Source: Lachnospiraceae bacterium
Lineage (GTDB): Bacteria; Bacillota; Clostridia; Lachnospirales; Lachnospiraceae
Assembly (NCBI GenBank): GCA_024692715.1
Contig: JAILMH010000014.1
Span: 1 to 64,000 of the forward strand
Direction of reading: 5' to 3'
DNA: 64,000 nucleotides
Position 1 is the stretch's first letter; every line of letters starts with the position of its first letter. Positions 15,488 to 24,612 of this stretch are shown here, in pieces. The notes under the pieces are model-generated. The model did not search any database, was not told where the DNA came from, and saw only the letters and a program-made list of their open reading frames with translations. The translations under genes and the position numbers were made by a program.

Positions 15488-17668
15488 TTATCTATATGTA
15501 TAATCTCCGGCCTTATACTTAGGCGGGATAACAGGAACCTGAATGAATGACTCATATCTTCCGCCTGTATAAATGATCTGGTTTCCATGGTTATCTGTAT
15601 CCCATGCAAGCGGCTCGAACCAGCCTTCGCGGATGTAACGTCCTGCGATCTGGATTCTAAGCTTCTGACCCTTGTGCCAGATTCTTGATGAAGGTACGAT
15701 CTCGATATCTACCGGTACGATCTCACCCGGCTGAACCTTAAGCTCTCTCTTGTGTGCCATTACCGGCTGAACAAGCTGTCCCTTAACATACTGTGACTCT
15801 TCCTTACTGAGCTCTCTATGCGAGATTCTGCACTTGCCCCATGCTCCAGGATGATGCTCACCGAGAGTATCCCACGGGATCCAGTTGCCGTTCTCATCAG
15901 CCTTCTGGATATTGATGAACATATCCATATCGTTGTAAGCCTCTGCTGCAACATAAAGGTGAAGATAAGCATAACCCGTAAGCTCTGTATCCTCATTAAA
16001 GGTCATATCAAACTCAACCTGCTGAGTATTTCCGTCGTACTTAACGCTTGCTTCTGTAGAAACAGGCTGGTCGTGCATTGTGAGATTCTTCGGATCAGAT
16101 GCATCAAGGTAAAACTTCTTATATTCGGTTCTCTTAAGAGGGAACTCATTCTCAGGACGACGTACCTGATAGTCACAGTCGTAAGCATCCATAACGTCGA
16201 TCCTTACTCGTGGTGTCATCTCCCAGCCGTTGTGAATTCCCTTAAGATATCTGTCATAGAACTTCTTAAGGTCCTCAAGATTCTCAGGAGTGTATGTATC
16301 AGGCCACTCGAAATCTCTGTGTGCTCTCATCCACTTAAGTCTTGACTTACACTTACGGAAAGCCTGGAATGAACCTCTGAGGTGGAAGTGTGAGAAACCT
16401 GCTGTCTGATATACAGGAATTGTTACCTTGCTGAAATCAGGTCTCTTGTCTTCCCAGTAACCATTCATGAGAGGATACTTAATAGCCATATCAACCTGGC
16501 TGTCTACTCCGCCTGTGCCTGTAACCTGTGCAGAAATGAACTTATTGAATGAAAGTGCCGGTACACCGCCTTCGTAGAAGGACTCTCTGTAAAGGTCTGT
16601 TGTGCACTCCCAAGGTGCGATACACTTAAGGTGAGGTGGCTGCATAGCTGCGATACCCCACTGATGCATTGCTACACCTGAGTTACCTGACATACCGATG
16701 TTGCCGTTTGACCACCACTGCTGAGCTGCCCACTCAATGAAGTCATAACCGTCTTCACGGTCCTGATGTGTGAACATGTGAACGTTACCCTCAGAATGAC
16801 CTGCACCTCGTACATCTACATTAGCCACTGCATATCCCTGATAGCACCAGTACATTGGATCAGGAGACTCGAATTTGGCAAGCTTTGATACTGTGTGAGG
16901 CGGAACACCCATGATCTGCCATTCTGACATTCCCTCGCCAGGTCTCTTACCAAACCATGACCATGAAACGATACAAGGATATTTCTTTGTTGTATCTGCC
17001 GGACGGAAGATATCACAGTAGATCGTCACTCCGTCTCTCATCTTTACAGGTACATCCTGATCACACATGATCCCCGGAGCTGCCTCATAGGTTCTCTGCT
17101 TGAACTCAGGGCAGAATCCCTGTCCCATTCTTGCCATAGGATCATCTGAAGCCGAAAGGTCCAGAGAAGGATCAACTGAAGTTGGCTTTCTTGCAACCAT
17201 GTAAACTGCCTCAAGTTCCTCGCCTGCAAATGTCTCCTTAAGAGTAAATCTCTCTCTTGCTGCAAGCTCATCATCATGATCTGATTTCTCAGCCTGTGCT
17301 GCCATTGATCCTGCCGGTGCTGCTGCAGGTGTTTCAACTGCTGCTGCAACAGGAGCTGCCTCATTAGAAACTGCTGCAGAAGAAGCAGGGGCTGCGCAAT
17401 CCTCAGATTCATCCCACTCTTCTTCAAGGCACTCAGTAACAACATACTTTACAGCCTCTCCGAAAGTCTTCTGACGACGGAAATCCATATAAGAGATCTC
17501 AATGTCGAATTCATCCTCAAGGAATGTTGTGATCTGTGAAATCTGCACTGACTTTGCCTGCAGATCCTCTGCGAAACGTGTTGCTTCGTTCAGTTCTTCT
17601 GCGTTCTTGCCGAAAAGGCCTGCGGCTCTTTCAACAAGCTTACTCAGAACATCTTGTCTGATACTCAT
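15488..17668 (-). CDS. Acyl carrier protein domain fused to a CocE/NonD-family (X-Pro dipeptidyl-peptidase-like) hydrolase
   Basis: 726 aa; N-terminal ~90 aa ACP fold with candidate phosphopantetheine Ser40 (EDLQAKSVQISQITTFLEDEFDIEI), Ala/Pro-rich linker, then MRDGVTIYCDIFRPADTTKKYP, IGMSGNSGVAMHQW nucleophile motif and C-terminal jelly-roll-like region. Confidence 0.85.
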   Translation of the reverse strand: MSIRQDVLSKLVERAAGLFGKNAEELNEATRFAEDLQAKSVQISQITTFLEDEFDIEISYMDFRRQKTFGEAVKYVVTECLEEEWDESEDCAAPASSAAVSNEAAPVAAAVETPAAAPAGSMAAQAEKSDHDDELAARERFTLKETFAGEELEAVYMVARKPTSVDPSLDLSASDDPMARMGQGFCPEFKQRTYEAAPGIMCDQDVPVKMRDGVTIYCDIFRPADTTKKYPCIVSWSWFGKRPGEGMSEWQIMGVPPHTVSKLAKFESPDPMYWCYQGYAVANVDVRGAGHSEGNVHMFTHQDREDGYDFIEWAAQQWWSNGNIGMSGNSGVAMHQWGIAAMQPPHLKCIAPWECTTDLYRESFYEGGVPALSFNKFISAQVTGTGGVDSQVDMAIKYPLMNGYWEDKRPDFSKVTIPVYQTAGFSHFHLRGSFQAFRKCKSRLKWMRAHRDFEWPDTYTPENLEDLKKFYDRYLKGIHNGWEMTPRVRIDVMDAYDCDYQVRRPENEFPLKRTEYKKFYLDASDPKNLTMHDQPVSTEASVKYDGNTQQVEFDMTFNEDTELTGYAYLHLYVAAEAYNDMDMFINIQKADENGNWIPWDTLGEHHPGAWGKCRISHRELSKEESQYVKGQLVQPVMAHKRELKVQPGEIVPVDIEIVPSSRIWHKGQKLRIQIAGRYIREGWFEPLAWDTDNHGNQIIYTGGRYESFIQVPVIPPKYKAGDYTYR

Positions 17669-17711
17669 TTTGTGTTTCCTCCATATTCTTATCTAAAATT
17701 CAGTAGTTGTC

Positions 17712-18896
17712 TTAAACATTTACCGTTTCTCTCTTTTTGCCGAAAGCACTTGCTATCATGTGGATCACAAACGGGATCACTATGACAACTATGCAGGCAA
17801 AGCCGAGATAACTGTATCCCTTCTTGACCAGAGGGAGAAGGCCGAACTGTGATATTGAAAATGTTACGAGCGTACAAACAAGCGCTGTAACAACTGTTCG
17901 CATTGTGCGTTTTTTTGCTGAAACTTCAGGTTCCTCTTTTTTCTCAAGTCCTGTGACTACGCGGTTTACAAAGCCGACTATCATATTTACTCCTGAGAAA
18001 ACAGAACCGATTATTATCAAAAGTGAAACTACAGGTGCCAGTGCAGATGGAAGTACACCTTCCTGAGCAAAGAGCAGTGTATAGACAGAGTAGTTAGGAA
18101 GCTCAGGGTTAAGAGCTACTGCCATAAGTCCAAGAGTCACCACCGTTATAACTATGGTATTGATGAAGAAACCGTATATCATCGAAGTCGCACACTGCTT
18201 TTTATCTGTAAATTTCTGTGCATGCTGTACATAAAGCCCTATCGAAGCCACATGGTATGCTCCATAGAGAAGTGAGAACCAGAGTGCACTTCCAAATGTT
18301 CCGCTCTCAGTTGAGCCAACCGGAAGCTGACCTGCTGAAAGAGCACTGATAGAAGCTGTTATTGAATCCCACTGGGCAATGATATTTGGAATGAAAACCA
18401 AAAGAATGCCTATGATAAGAACATAGCTGACTATTGTCGCTGCCTTTCTGATCATATCTGTGTTCATCATCGAGATTCCAAAAATAAAAACTCCGACTAT
18501 TGCCGTACAGAGCATATATGGAATACCTGTAAGCTCATGCAGAGTTGCTCCGCCTGTTGCAAACGCGATCGAAGGTGCAAGCAGTATGAGCATGAAGTAA
18601 ACCACTTCATAAAGGTTAGAAAATATGATCTTAAATCTTCCATAGAACTGGTCTGTAAAATCACGATAATTTGATGTTTTGTGCTCAAACGCAAACTTCA
18701 GGGCATACCACTGGAAAAATGCCTGAAAAAGCTGAGCTATCGCCGGTGTTATGAGACACCAGATACCGAAATTTATAAAATACTGATACAACTGAGTTCC
18801 TGAAGCAAAGCCGCCTCCGAACTGACTTGTAAACCAGACAAATCCAACGCCCAGCGCAACGCTGGCCTGAGAAGCCTTATTTACTGATTTATCCAT
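17712..18896 (-). CDS. YkvI-like membrane transporter (APC-superfamily type)
   Basis: ~394 aa polytopic protein (VGFVWFTSQFGGGFASGTQLYQYF...). Start set at MDKSVNK. Confidence 0.7.
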   Translation of the reverse strand: MDKSVNKASQASVALGVGFVWFTSQFGGGFASGTQLYQYFINFGIWCLITPAIAQLFQAFFQWYALKFAFEHKTSNYRDFTDQFYGRFKIIFSNLYEVVYFMLILLAPSIAFATGGATLHELTGIPYMLCTAIVGVFIFGISMMNTDMIRKAATIVSYVLIIGILLVFIPNIIAQWDSITASISALSAGQLPVGSTESGTFGSALWFSLLYGAYHVASIGLYVQHAQKFTDKKQCATSMIYGFFINTIVITVVTLGLMAVALNPELPNYSVYTLLFAQEGVLPSALAPVVSLLIIIGSVFSGVNMIVGFVNRVVTGLEKKEEPEVSAKKRTMRTVVTALVCTLVTFSISQFGLLPLVKKGYSYLGFACIVVIVIPFVIHMIASAFGKKRETVNV

Positions 18897-19023
18897 TAGA
18901 ATTATTCTCCTCCATTGCCTTATGATGCATCGATACATCTAACTGACAGTAAAGATTGTATGAAAATTTAACAATCTTTCCAATGGAATTGAATTTAAAT
19001 AAATACAATACAACTTATGAATT

Positions 19024-19041
19024 TTTGTGCTGGAACACAAA
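19024..19041. promoter_or_regulatory. Inverted repeat TTTGTG-N6-CACAAA in the divergent promoter region
   Basis: TTTGTGCTGGAACACAAA, perfect 6-bp arms, between divergently transcribed operon and regulator; an extended -10-like TGATATACT follows toward the regulator gene. Confidence 0.45.
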
Positions 19042-19109
19042 TGCTTAATGTTTTGATAAGAAAAATATGATATACTAGCAAAAGTTATCAAAATGGAGTT
19101 TAAGAAACG

Positions 19110-20717
19110 ATGAAGATTTGTACATTTTTTCAATTATTATGTAATGATCACATATGTGATTGTGATTTTGCTGTTCCTGATGCTGATATTTACACCTTTA
19201 AGCCGCTCTATCACAACCAGGCAAGCCTGAAAAAGATACTTTATCTGACCAATACAGAACAACTTCCTGTATTTGATCCTAATGAGACCCATAATATTCT
19301 CTTCTTCCACAGATGGCCCGATGTTGATATTTTGAGAGAAAAATATCCGAAGAGCAATTTCATCTTCTGGAACGAGGAAGGAGTAGGTGCTCTATTTGAA
19401 GTTTTCGATGTGGTCTCAGATATGTTTCTGCAGGAAAATCGCTACACTGCTCAGCTAAACGAGCTTTCAACCATTTCAAATCAGGGCCGCGGGCTCAGAA
19501 ATCTTGTGGAAAATGCCAGCCGTATCATCGGCTCGCCTATAAATATTCTGGACAGCCACTATAGAGTCATAGGAACTGCCGGAACTTTTATATGGGAAAA
19601 TGATGAAGATCCTGAAGATCATGTAAAAAATGGTCAGGTTACTTACTCTACCCTTGAGCGTATGAAGCGTGACCGGGTGATCGAGCGTTTACGTGAGGCG
19701 CCAGATTATCTCCTGTATGAGAAACCAAAGGACGAAACAAGAGCCTGGGTAAATATGATGGTCTTTGTGAGCGGAGGTATAGAAGCCGCTGAAATCGGCA
19801 TTCAGGAGTCCGATCACAAATTCAACTACTATGAAATAGAACTGATAAAATTCTTCCGCCAGCTTGTCGCTTTTGAGATTGAAAAGGGAAATTTTTATAA
19901 AAATGATTATGGACTGCTGCACTCTATCTTCGTTTCTGAGCTCATTCAGCAGAGATTCGTAAATGAAGATCTTATCCACGAGAGAATGGCCAATCTCTTA
20001 TGGAAAGAAAAACCATGGTACTTTGTGATGACAGTGATACCTGCCGGAGATATACCTCCTCACTACCAAAAGATCGCAGAGATCTTTGCCCTCAATCTCT
20101 CAGGTTTACTTGGAGATACTGCACACTGGACGATCACAGACTCCAGCATCATTTTCCTTATAGGCTCAGATGACGACAATATAGAAAAATTCCGTGAAGG
20201 CGGAAGCATTGAAGACATGCTTAAGCTGAACAACAGCATAGGTGTTCTAAGTAATCCCTTCAACAACCTTATAAATACAAAGATCTACTACGAACAGACT
20301 ATGTCACTTATACGCATGAGGCATGGGATAAATGCCAACAGTTCAATATGGTTTTATTCCGATTACTATATTTACGATATTGCTGATGCACTTAGCTCGA
20401 TCAGAAATTTACGGGACTTTTATCACCCTTATATAATGCTGATAAAAAGATATGACGAAGAAAACAACACCCAGTATTTCGAAACTCTTTACGAGTATCT
20501 GGTAAATATCGACAATCCTACTGCCTGTGCCTATAATCTGCACGTGCACAAAAATACTCTTTATTATAGGATAAATAAACTAAAGGAATTATTTCCGATA
20601 GACCTGAATAATGGTCTTGAAAGACTGAGGATCCAACTCACAATGGAATTCATGAAGCTGGATCGCTCAAAAGAGACTGACTCGTCAGCCGATCATATTA
20701 AACCAGTCCTGTTATAA
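19110..20717 (+). CDS. PucR/CdaR-type transcriptional regulator
   Basis: 535 aa; C-terminal HTH ACAYNLHVHKNTLYYRINKLKELFPIDLNNGLERLRIQLTMEF. Confidence 0.85.
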   Translation: MKICTFFQLLCNDHICDCDFAVPDADIYTFKPLYHNQASLKKILYLTNTEQLPVFDPNETHNILFFHRWPDVDILREKYPKSNFIFWNEEGVGALFEVFDVVSDMFLQENRYTAQLNELSTISNQGRGLRNLVENASRIIGSPINILDSHYRVIGTAGTFIWENDEDPEDHVKNGQVTYSTLERMKRDRVIERLREAPDYLLYEKPKDETRAWVNMMVFVSGGIEAAEIGIQESDHKFNYYEIELIKFFRQLVAFEIEKGNFYKNDYGLLHSIFVSELIQQRFVNEDLIHERMANLLWKEKPWYFVMTVIPAGDIPPHYQKIAEIFALNLSGLLGDTAHWTITDSSIIFLIGSDDDNIEKFREGGSIEDMLKLNNSIGVLSNPFNNLINTKIYYEQTMSLIRMRHGINANSSIWFYSDYYIYDIADALSSIRNLRDFYHPYIMLIKRYDEENNTQYFETLYEYLVNIDNPTACAYNLHVHKNTLYYRINKLKELFPIDLNNGLERLRIQLTMEFMKLDRSKETDSSADHIKPVLL

Positions 20718-22053
20718 GTATTATTAAAACAAGAACAGGAAGTACAAATCTAAAATAATTTTTCAATGCCGGAGACAGCTTTATACCGTCTCCGGTATTT
20801 GCCTCTTTAAGAAAGTTTTCAAACCTCCAGCCAAATCTGCTTACACAGAAAAGTGCAAATATCAGCGAACCTGCCGGAAGAAGCATATTACTTACAAGAA
20901 AATCCTCTGTATCAAGTACATTTCCACCTTTTATAAGATGAACACCGCTCCATACATTATATCCCAACACGCAAGGAATACTTGCTATCAGAATAAATAT
21001 AAGATTCACCGCTACTGATTTTTTTCTCGACCAGCCAAGGTTATCAATACCTGCCGCAATAAGATTCTCAAACACGGCAGTAACTGTAGAAAAACTTGCA
21101 AAAGTCATGAATATGAAGAAAAGAAAGCCCCAGAGCCTTCCCGCTGCCATATGATTGAACACCCTCGGAAGCGTTATAAAAATAAGCGATGGACCATTAT
21201 CCGGCGAAACATTATAACTAAAACATGCAGGGAAAATGATCAATCCTGAGATTATCGCAACAAAAGTATCGAGTATACTTATCCTTACTGCCTCACCTGC
21301 AAGAGAATGACTGTCTCCCATATAGCTTCCGAATATCTCTATGGCACCTATTCCAAGGCTAAGAGTGAAAAATGCCTGATTCATGGCTGCAACTATTACA
21401 TTTATAAGTCCAACATCCTTAACATTTTCAACGCTTGGCATAAGAAAAAAGCTGATTCCCTCAGCAGCACCTGGGAGGACAAAGCTGTGTCCCGCAAGCA
21501 GAATAATAAGAACTAAAAGACCAAGCATCATGTATTTGGTGATTTTTTCAATACCGCCCTGTACTCCAAATGAGCATACAAGGAAACCGGCAACTACTGT
21601 TATCACCATGAAGATACCCATCTCAAAAGGATCTGCGAGCATACCGCTGAACACATCTCCTATCGAATCGTCTCCTATTCCGGCAAACTGCCCTGTAGCA
21701 AATTTCCACGCATAGGCCATCATCCAGCCCGAGACCGTTGTGTAATACATCATCAGCAGCGCACAGCCTGCTGTACAGAACCAACCGTAAATATGCCATC
21801 TGCTCCCTGCCGGTTCAAGCTTTTTGAAGCCTCCGACAGCACTCTTTCTGCTTGCACGCCCTACAGCAAGTTCCATCGTCATTACAGGTACTCCAAGTAT
21901 CACCAAAAAAAGCAAGTAAAAAAGTACAAATATCCCTCCTCCATTTGCTCCCGCAACATACGGGAATTTCCAGACATTCCCGATACCTATCGCACAGCCT
22001 GCACTTACAAGTATGAATCCCAAACGGGATCCAAAATTTTCTCTTTCCTTCAT
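20698..22053 (-). CDS. Sodium-dependent transporter (NSS/SNF family)
   Basis: 451 aa; FGSRLGFILVSAGCAIGIGNVWKFPYVAGANGGGIFVLFYL. Confidence 0.92.
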   Translation of the reverse strand: MKERENFGSRLGFILVSAGCAIGIGNVWKFPYVAGANGGGIFVLFYLLFLVILGVPVMTMELAVGRASRKSAVGGFKKLEPAGSRWHIYGWFCTAGCALLMMYYTTVSGWMMAYAWKFATGQFAGIGDDSIGDVFSGMLADPFEMGIFMVITVVAGFLVCSFGVQGGIEKITKYMMLGLLVLIILLAGHSFVLPGAAEGISFFLMPSVENVKDVGLINVIVAAMNQAFFTLSLGIGAIEIFGSYMGDSHSLAGEAVRISILDTFVAIISGLIIFPACFSYNVSPDNGPSLIFITLPRVFNHMAAGRLWGFLFFIFMTFASFSTVTAVFENLIAAGIDNLGWSRKKSVAVNLIFILIASIPCVLGYNVWSGVHLIKGGNVLDTEDFLVSNMLLPAGSLIFALFCVSRFGWRFENFLKEANTGDGIKLSPALKNYFRFVLPVLVLIILITGLV

Positions 22054-23489
22054 TCCATACTCATCTTTCTAAAAATCTTTTTACTGCGTACTTTCATATG
22101 ATTCTGTTCATAGTCTTTCAATGCCTTTATCACATCTCCTGACATAGGTATAAGAGCCATAACATTAAATATAGTCATAAGACCTATACCTACATCTCCA
22201 AGATCCCAAACCACAGAATATGCTGAAAGTCCTCCAACAAACAGCATTGCAAGTGCGATTATCTTATAAATGATCTGAGAGATCATCTTATCGCCAAAAA
22301 GGTAGGCAATATTTGATCTGGCATAGAACAGAATTCCAATAAAAGTCGAAAAACTAAAAAGCCACAAGATGACAGCAATAAATACCTCTCCTGCATATCC
22401 AAGATGATAATTCATCGCAGCCTGCATGAGGTTCATTCCTGCTGCATCTCCAAGTGCACTTTTCGGTGTCATCAAAATGATAAATGCCGTACAGCTGCAT
22501 ATCACTATAGTATCTATGAATACTCCAAAGGCCTGGGATAATCCCATTTTTACCGGATGGTCTATATCTGCCGCAGCAGCTGCACATGGTGCTGAACCAC
22601 TTCCAGCCTCATTAGAAAAAAGTCCTCTTTTGACACCATTCATTATAACTGCTCCAAAACCACCTGCAGCAGCCTGACGAAATCCAAAGGCTTCAGCAAA
22701 GATTTGTGAAAATACTTCAGGGATCACCGTAATATTCTTAATTATCAAGATCAATGTTATAAAGAAATAAATACCTGCCATTACAGGAACTATTATATCA
22801 AGCACTTTAACTGTTGCATTTTTTCTAAGGACAATAAATGCTGCAATTATCACGAGTGCTGTAGTGGAATAGATCGGAGATATCTTAAAAGCAGTCTCAA
22901 ATGCCGATGAAACTGAATTTCCTATGACCTGACTTATTCCAAACCAGCAGATAAGTCCTGAAAGTGCAAAAAGTGAAGCTATTATCGTTCTTTTCTTCTT
23001 CTTTTTATAAATTTTATCAACGACAAAGTCATGGATATAATATGCCGGGCCTCCGCGATATCCTCCATAAATCGGATCTTTCTGCTTATGCTGCTGTGCA
23101 AGGACCGCTTCTGCAAAAGCTGTTGATGAACCAATAATAGCTGTGATCCACATCCAGAACACAGCTCCTGCCCCTCCCGCAGAAATAGCTGCGACCACTC
23201 CTGCAAGATTTCCCATTCCAACTCTTGTCGCAGTAGAAACAATAAGTGCCTGCACTCCGCTTATCGCCGAGTCATCTTTTTTCTTATTTTCAAGTGTTAC
23301 CAAAATTATCTCTCTCCAAAGACGTATTGGAAGGACTCTGGTTTTAACAGTAAAAAATATTCCTGTTGGTATCAATATGATAACAAGCAGAGGAAGTCCA
23401 AAAGACAGGCCTCCCGGAAGCTGCAGTGTTACCAGATCACCCCAAAGGAATGTGTAAACTGCTTCAATTGCAGATATAATAATTCTCAT
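22050..23489 (-). CDS. Sodium:alanine symporter (AGCS family)
   Basis: 479 aa; RVGMGNLAGVVAAISAGGAGAVFWMW, GLFSNEAGSGSAPCAAAAAD. Confidence 0.92.
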   Translation of the reverse strand: MRIIISAIEAVYTFLWGDLVTLQLPGGLSFGLPLLVIILIPTGIFFTVKTRVLPIRLWREIILVTLENKKKDDSAISGVQALIVSTATRVGMGNLAGVVAAISAGGAGAVFWMWITAIIGSSTAFAEAVLAQQHKQKDPIYGGYRGGPAYYIHDFVVDKIYKKKKKRTIIASLFALSGLICWFGISQVIGNSVSSAFETAFKISPIYSTTALVIIAAFIVLRKNATVKVLDIIVPVMAGIYFFITLILIIKNITVIPEVFSQIFAEAFGFRQAAAGGFGAVIMNGVKRGLFSNEAGSGSAPCAAAAADIDHPVKMGLSQAFGVFIDTIVICSCTAFIILMTPKSALGDAAGMNLMQAAMNYHLGYAGEVFIAVILWLFSFSTFIGILFYARSNIAYLFGDKMISQIIYKIIALAMLFVGGLSAYSVVWDLGDVGIGLMTIFNVMALIPMSGDVIKALKDYEQNHMKVRSKKIFRKMSME

Positions 23490-23575
23490 TAAAAAGCTCC
23501 AAATATTTTGATTTTATTTAACGTCATGATGCGACACCATGTGATTATACATCAAATTCTTTTCCCGTGCAACGC

Positions 23576-23589
23576 TTTAACGCGTTAAA
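23576..23589. promoter_or_regulatory. 14-bp perfect palindrome TTTAACGCGTTAAA upstream of the AGCS/NSS genes
   Basis: Direct reading; a related site TTTAACATGTTTAA follows at ~23617-23630. Confidence 0.45.
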
Positions 23590-23630
23590 TATTATCAAAA
23601 AATACTTAAATTTTTTTAACATGTTTAACA

Positions 23631-23667
23631 ATAAAAAAGTAGTGAAAACTTTTACATTTTCACTACT
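23631..23667 (-). terminator. Rho-independent terminator of the BMC islet
   Basis: AGTAGTGAAAA-CTTTTACA-TTTTCACTACT, 11-bp perfect stem overlapping the eutP stop codon, followed on the minus strand by TTTTTTAT. Confidence 0.85.
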
Positions 23668-24157
23668 CCCATGCATTTATACCGCACGCCTGCTTTCTTT
23701 TCGCCTCTTCAAGAGAAATATTTATACTATCCTCATCCAGATATTTGATCAGTGCCTCGACACCTTCTCTTGTCTTATTGTTTACCTCAAATATCCTCTC
23801 ACATCCGGCATTTTCCATCCACTGCCTAACCTTCGGAACATTTGCCAACGGAGAATCCACTTTTGTTATAATTCCTATGAACGGCCTGTTTATGCAGCAG
23901 TTACAGTTATTTCCAAATATGCTGAAAGGTTCATCTGCTGCACAAAGCATTGCCACCACATCTGCATCAAAGGAAAAGCACGCGAGCCCGGTCGAGGCAG
24001 ACTTGGTTTCCGCATATTCCCCCGGCGTATCTATCGTAGTATCTTCAGAATATGTATATTGGGTCTTTACATAATGAAGCTCCTCGCCTTTCATTGCCTG
24101 AGTCAATGAAGTTTTTCCGGCCTCACTTCTTCCCATAAGAAATAATCTTTTCATCAA
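23663..24157 (-). CDS. eutP: EutP/PduV-family microcompartment GTPase-like protein
   Basis: 164 aa; P-loop LMGRSEAGKTSLTQAMKG, IDTPGEYAE, GIITKVDSP. Confidence 0.85.
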   Translation of the reverse strand: MMKRLFLMGRSEAGKTSLTQAMKGEELHYVKTQYTYSEDTTIDTPGEYAETKSASTGLACFSFDADVVAMLCAADEPFSIFGNNCNCCINRPFIGIITKVDSPLANVPKVRQWMENAGCERIFEVNNKTREGVEALIKYLDEDSINISLEEAKRKQACGINAWE

Positions 24158-24160
24158 AGC

Positions 24161-24595
24161 CTACCTTTCTGTAACCTCACAGCAGGTGAAATTGAGTGTA
24201 TATTTAAAATAGTCATGAATTCCATATACAGCACTCTGCACATCACTGTATCTGCCTGTGAAGATCACCGTTCCGGAAAATCTATCCATAAATCCTATAT
24301 CCACATCCCCGTACTTAAGAGCCATATCCGCAGCTATCACAACAGATTCCCATGGTGTAACATCAATTATCCCTATCGCCTCTTTATTGTGGACTTCTCC
24401 TGCGTGAACTCCTATGTTCAATGCAAGATTTGTATATACCTCTTCCCTTGAAACTCTGATGACATGCGCCATAGACATCTCGCGTCCGTTTACACGCACA
24501 CGGATAAGACGAAGATCCTTTGCATCTTCTCCGGGATTATAGCCTTCCCTATATATCTTCTCAATAAGTTCATTATTAGTCATTCGCTCTGCCAT
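24161..24595 (-). CDS. BMC-domain shell protein, EutS/PduU type, with N-terminal extension
   Basis: 144 aa; AHVIRVSREEVYTNLAL...KEAIGIIDVTPWESVVIAADMALKYGDVDIGFMDRFSGTVIFTGRYSDVQSAV. Confidence 0.85.
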   Translation of the reverse strand: MAERMTNNELIEKIYREGYNPGEDAKDLRLIRVRVNGREMSMAHVIRVSREEVYTNLALNIGVHAGEVHNKEAIGIIDVTPWESVVIAADMALKYGDVDIGFMDRFSGTVIFTGRYSDVQSAVYGIHDYFKYTLNFTCCEVTER

Positions 24596-24612
24596 AAGCG
24601 TACTTCACCACC

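Noticed and set aside
5608-18896. The ACP operon as a standard butyrate-synthesis or polyketide/fatty-acid cluster
   Set aside because: No thl/crt/bcd/hbd, no ketosynthase, acyltransferase or NRPS domains; content fits uptake and catabolism/reduction better.
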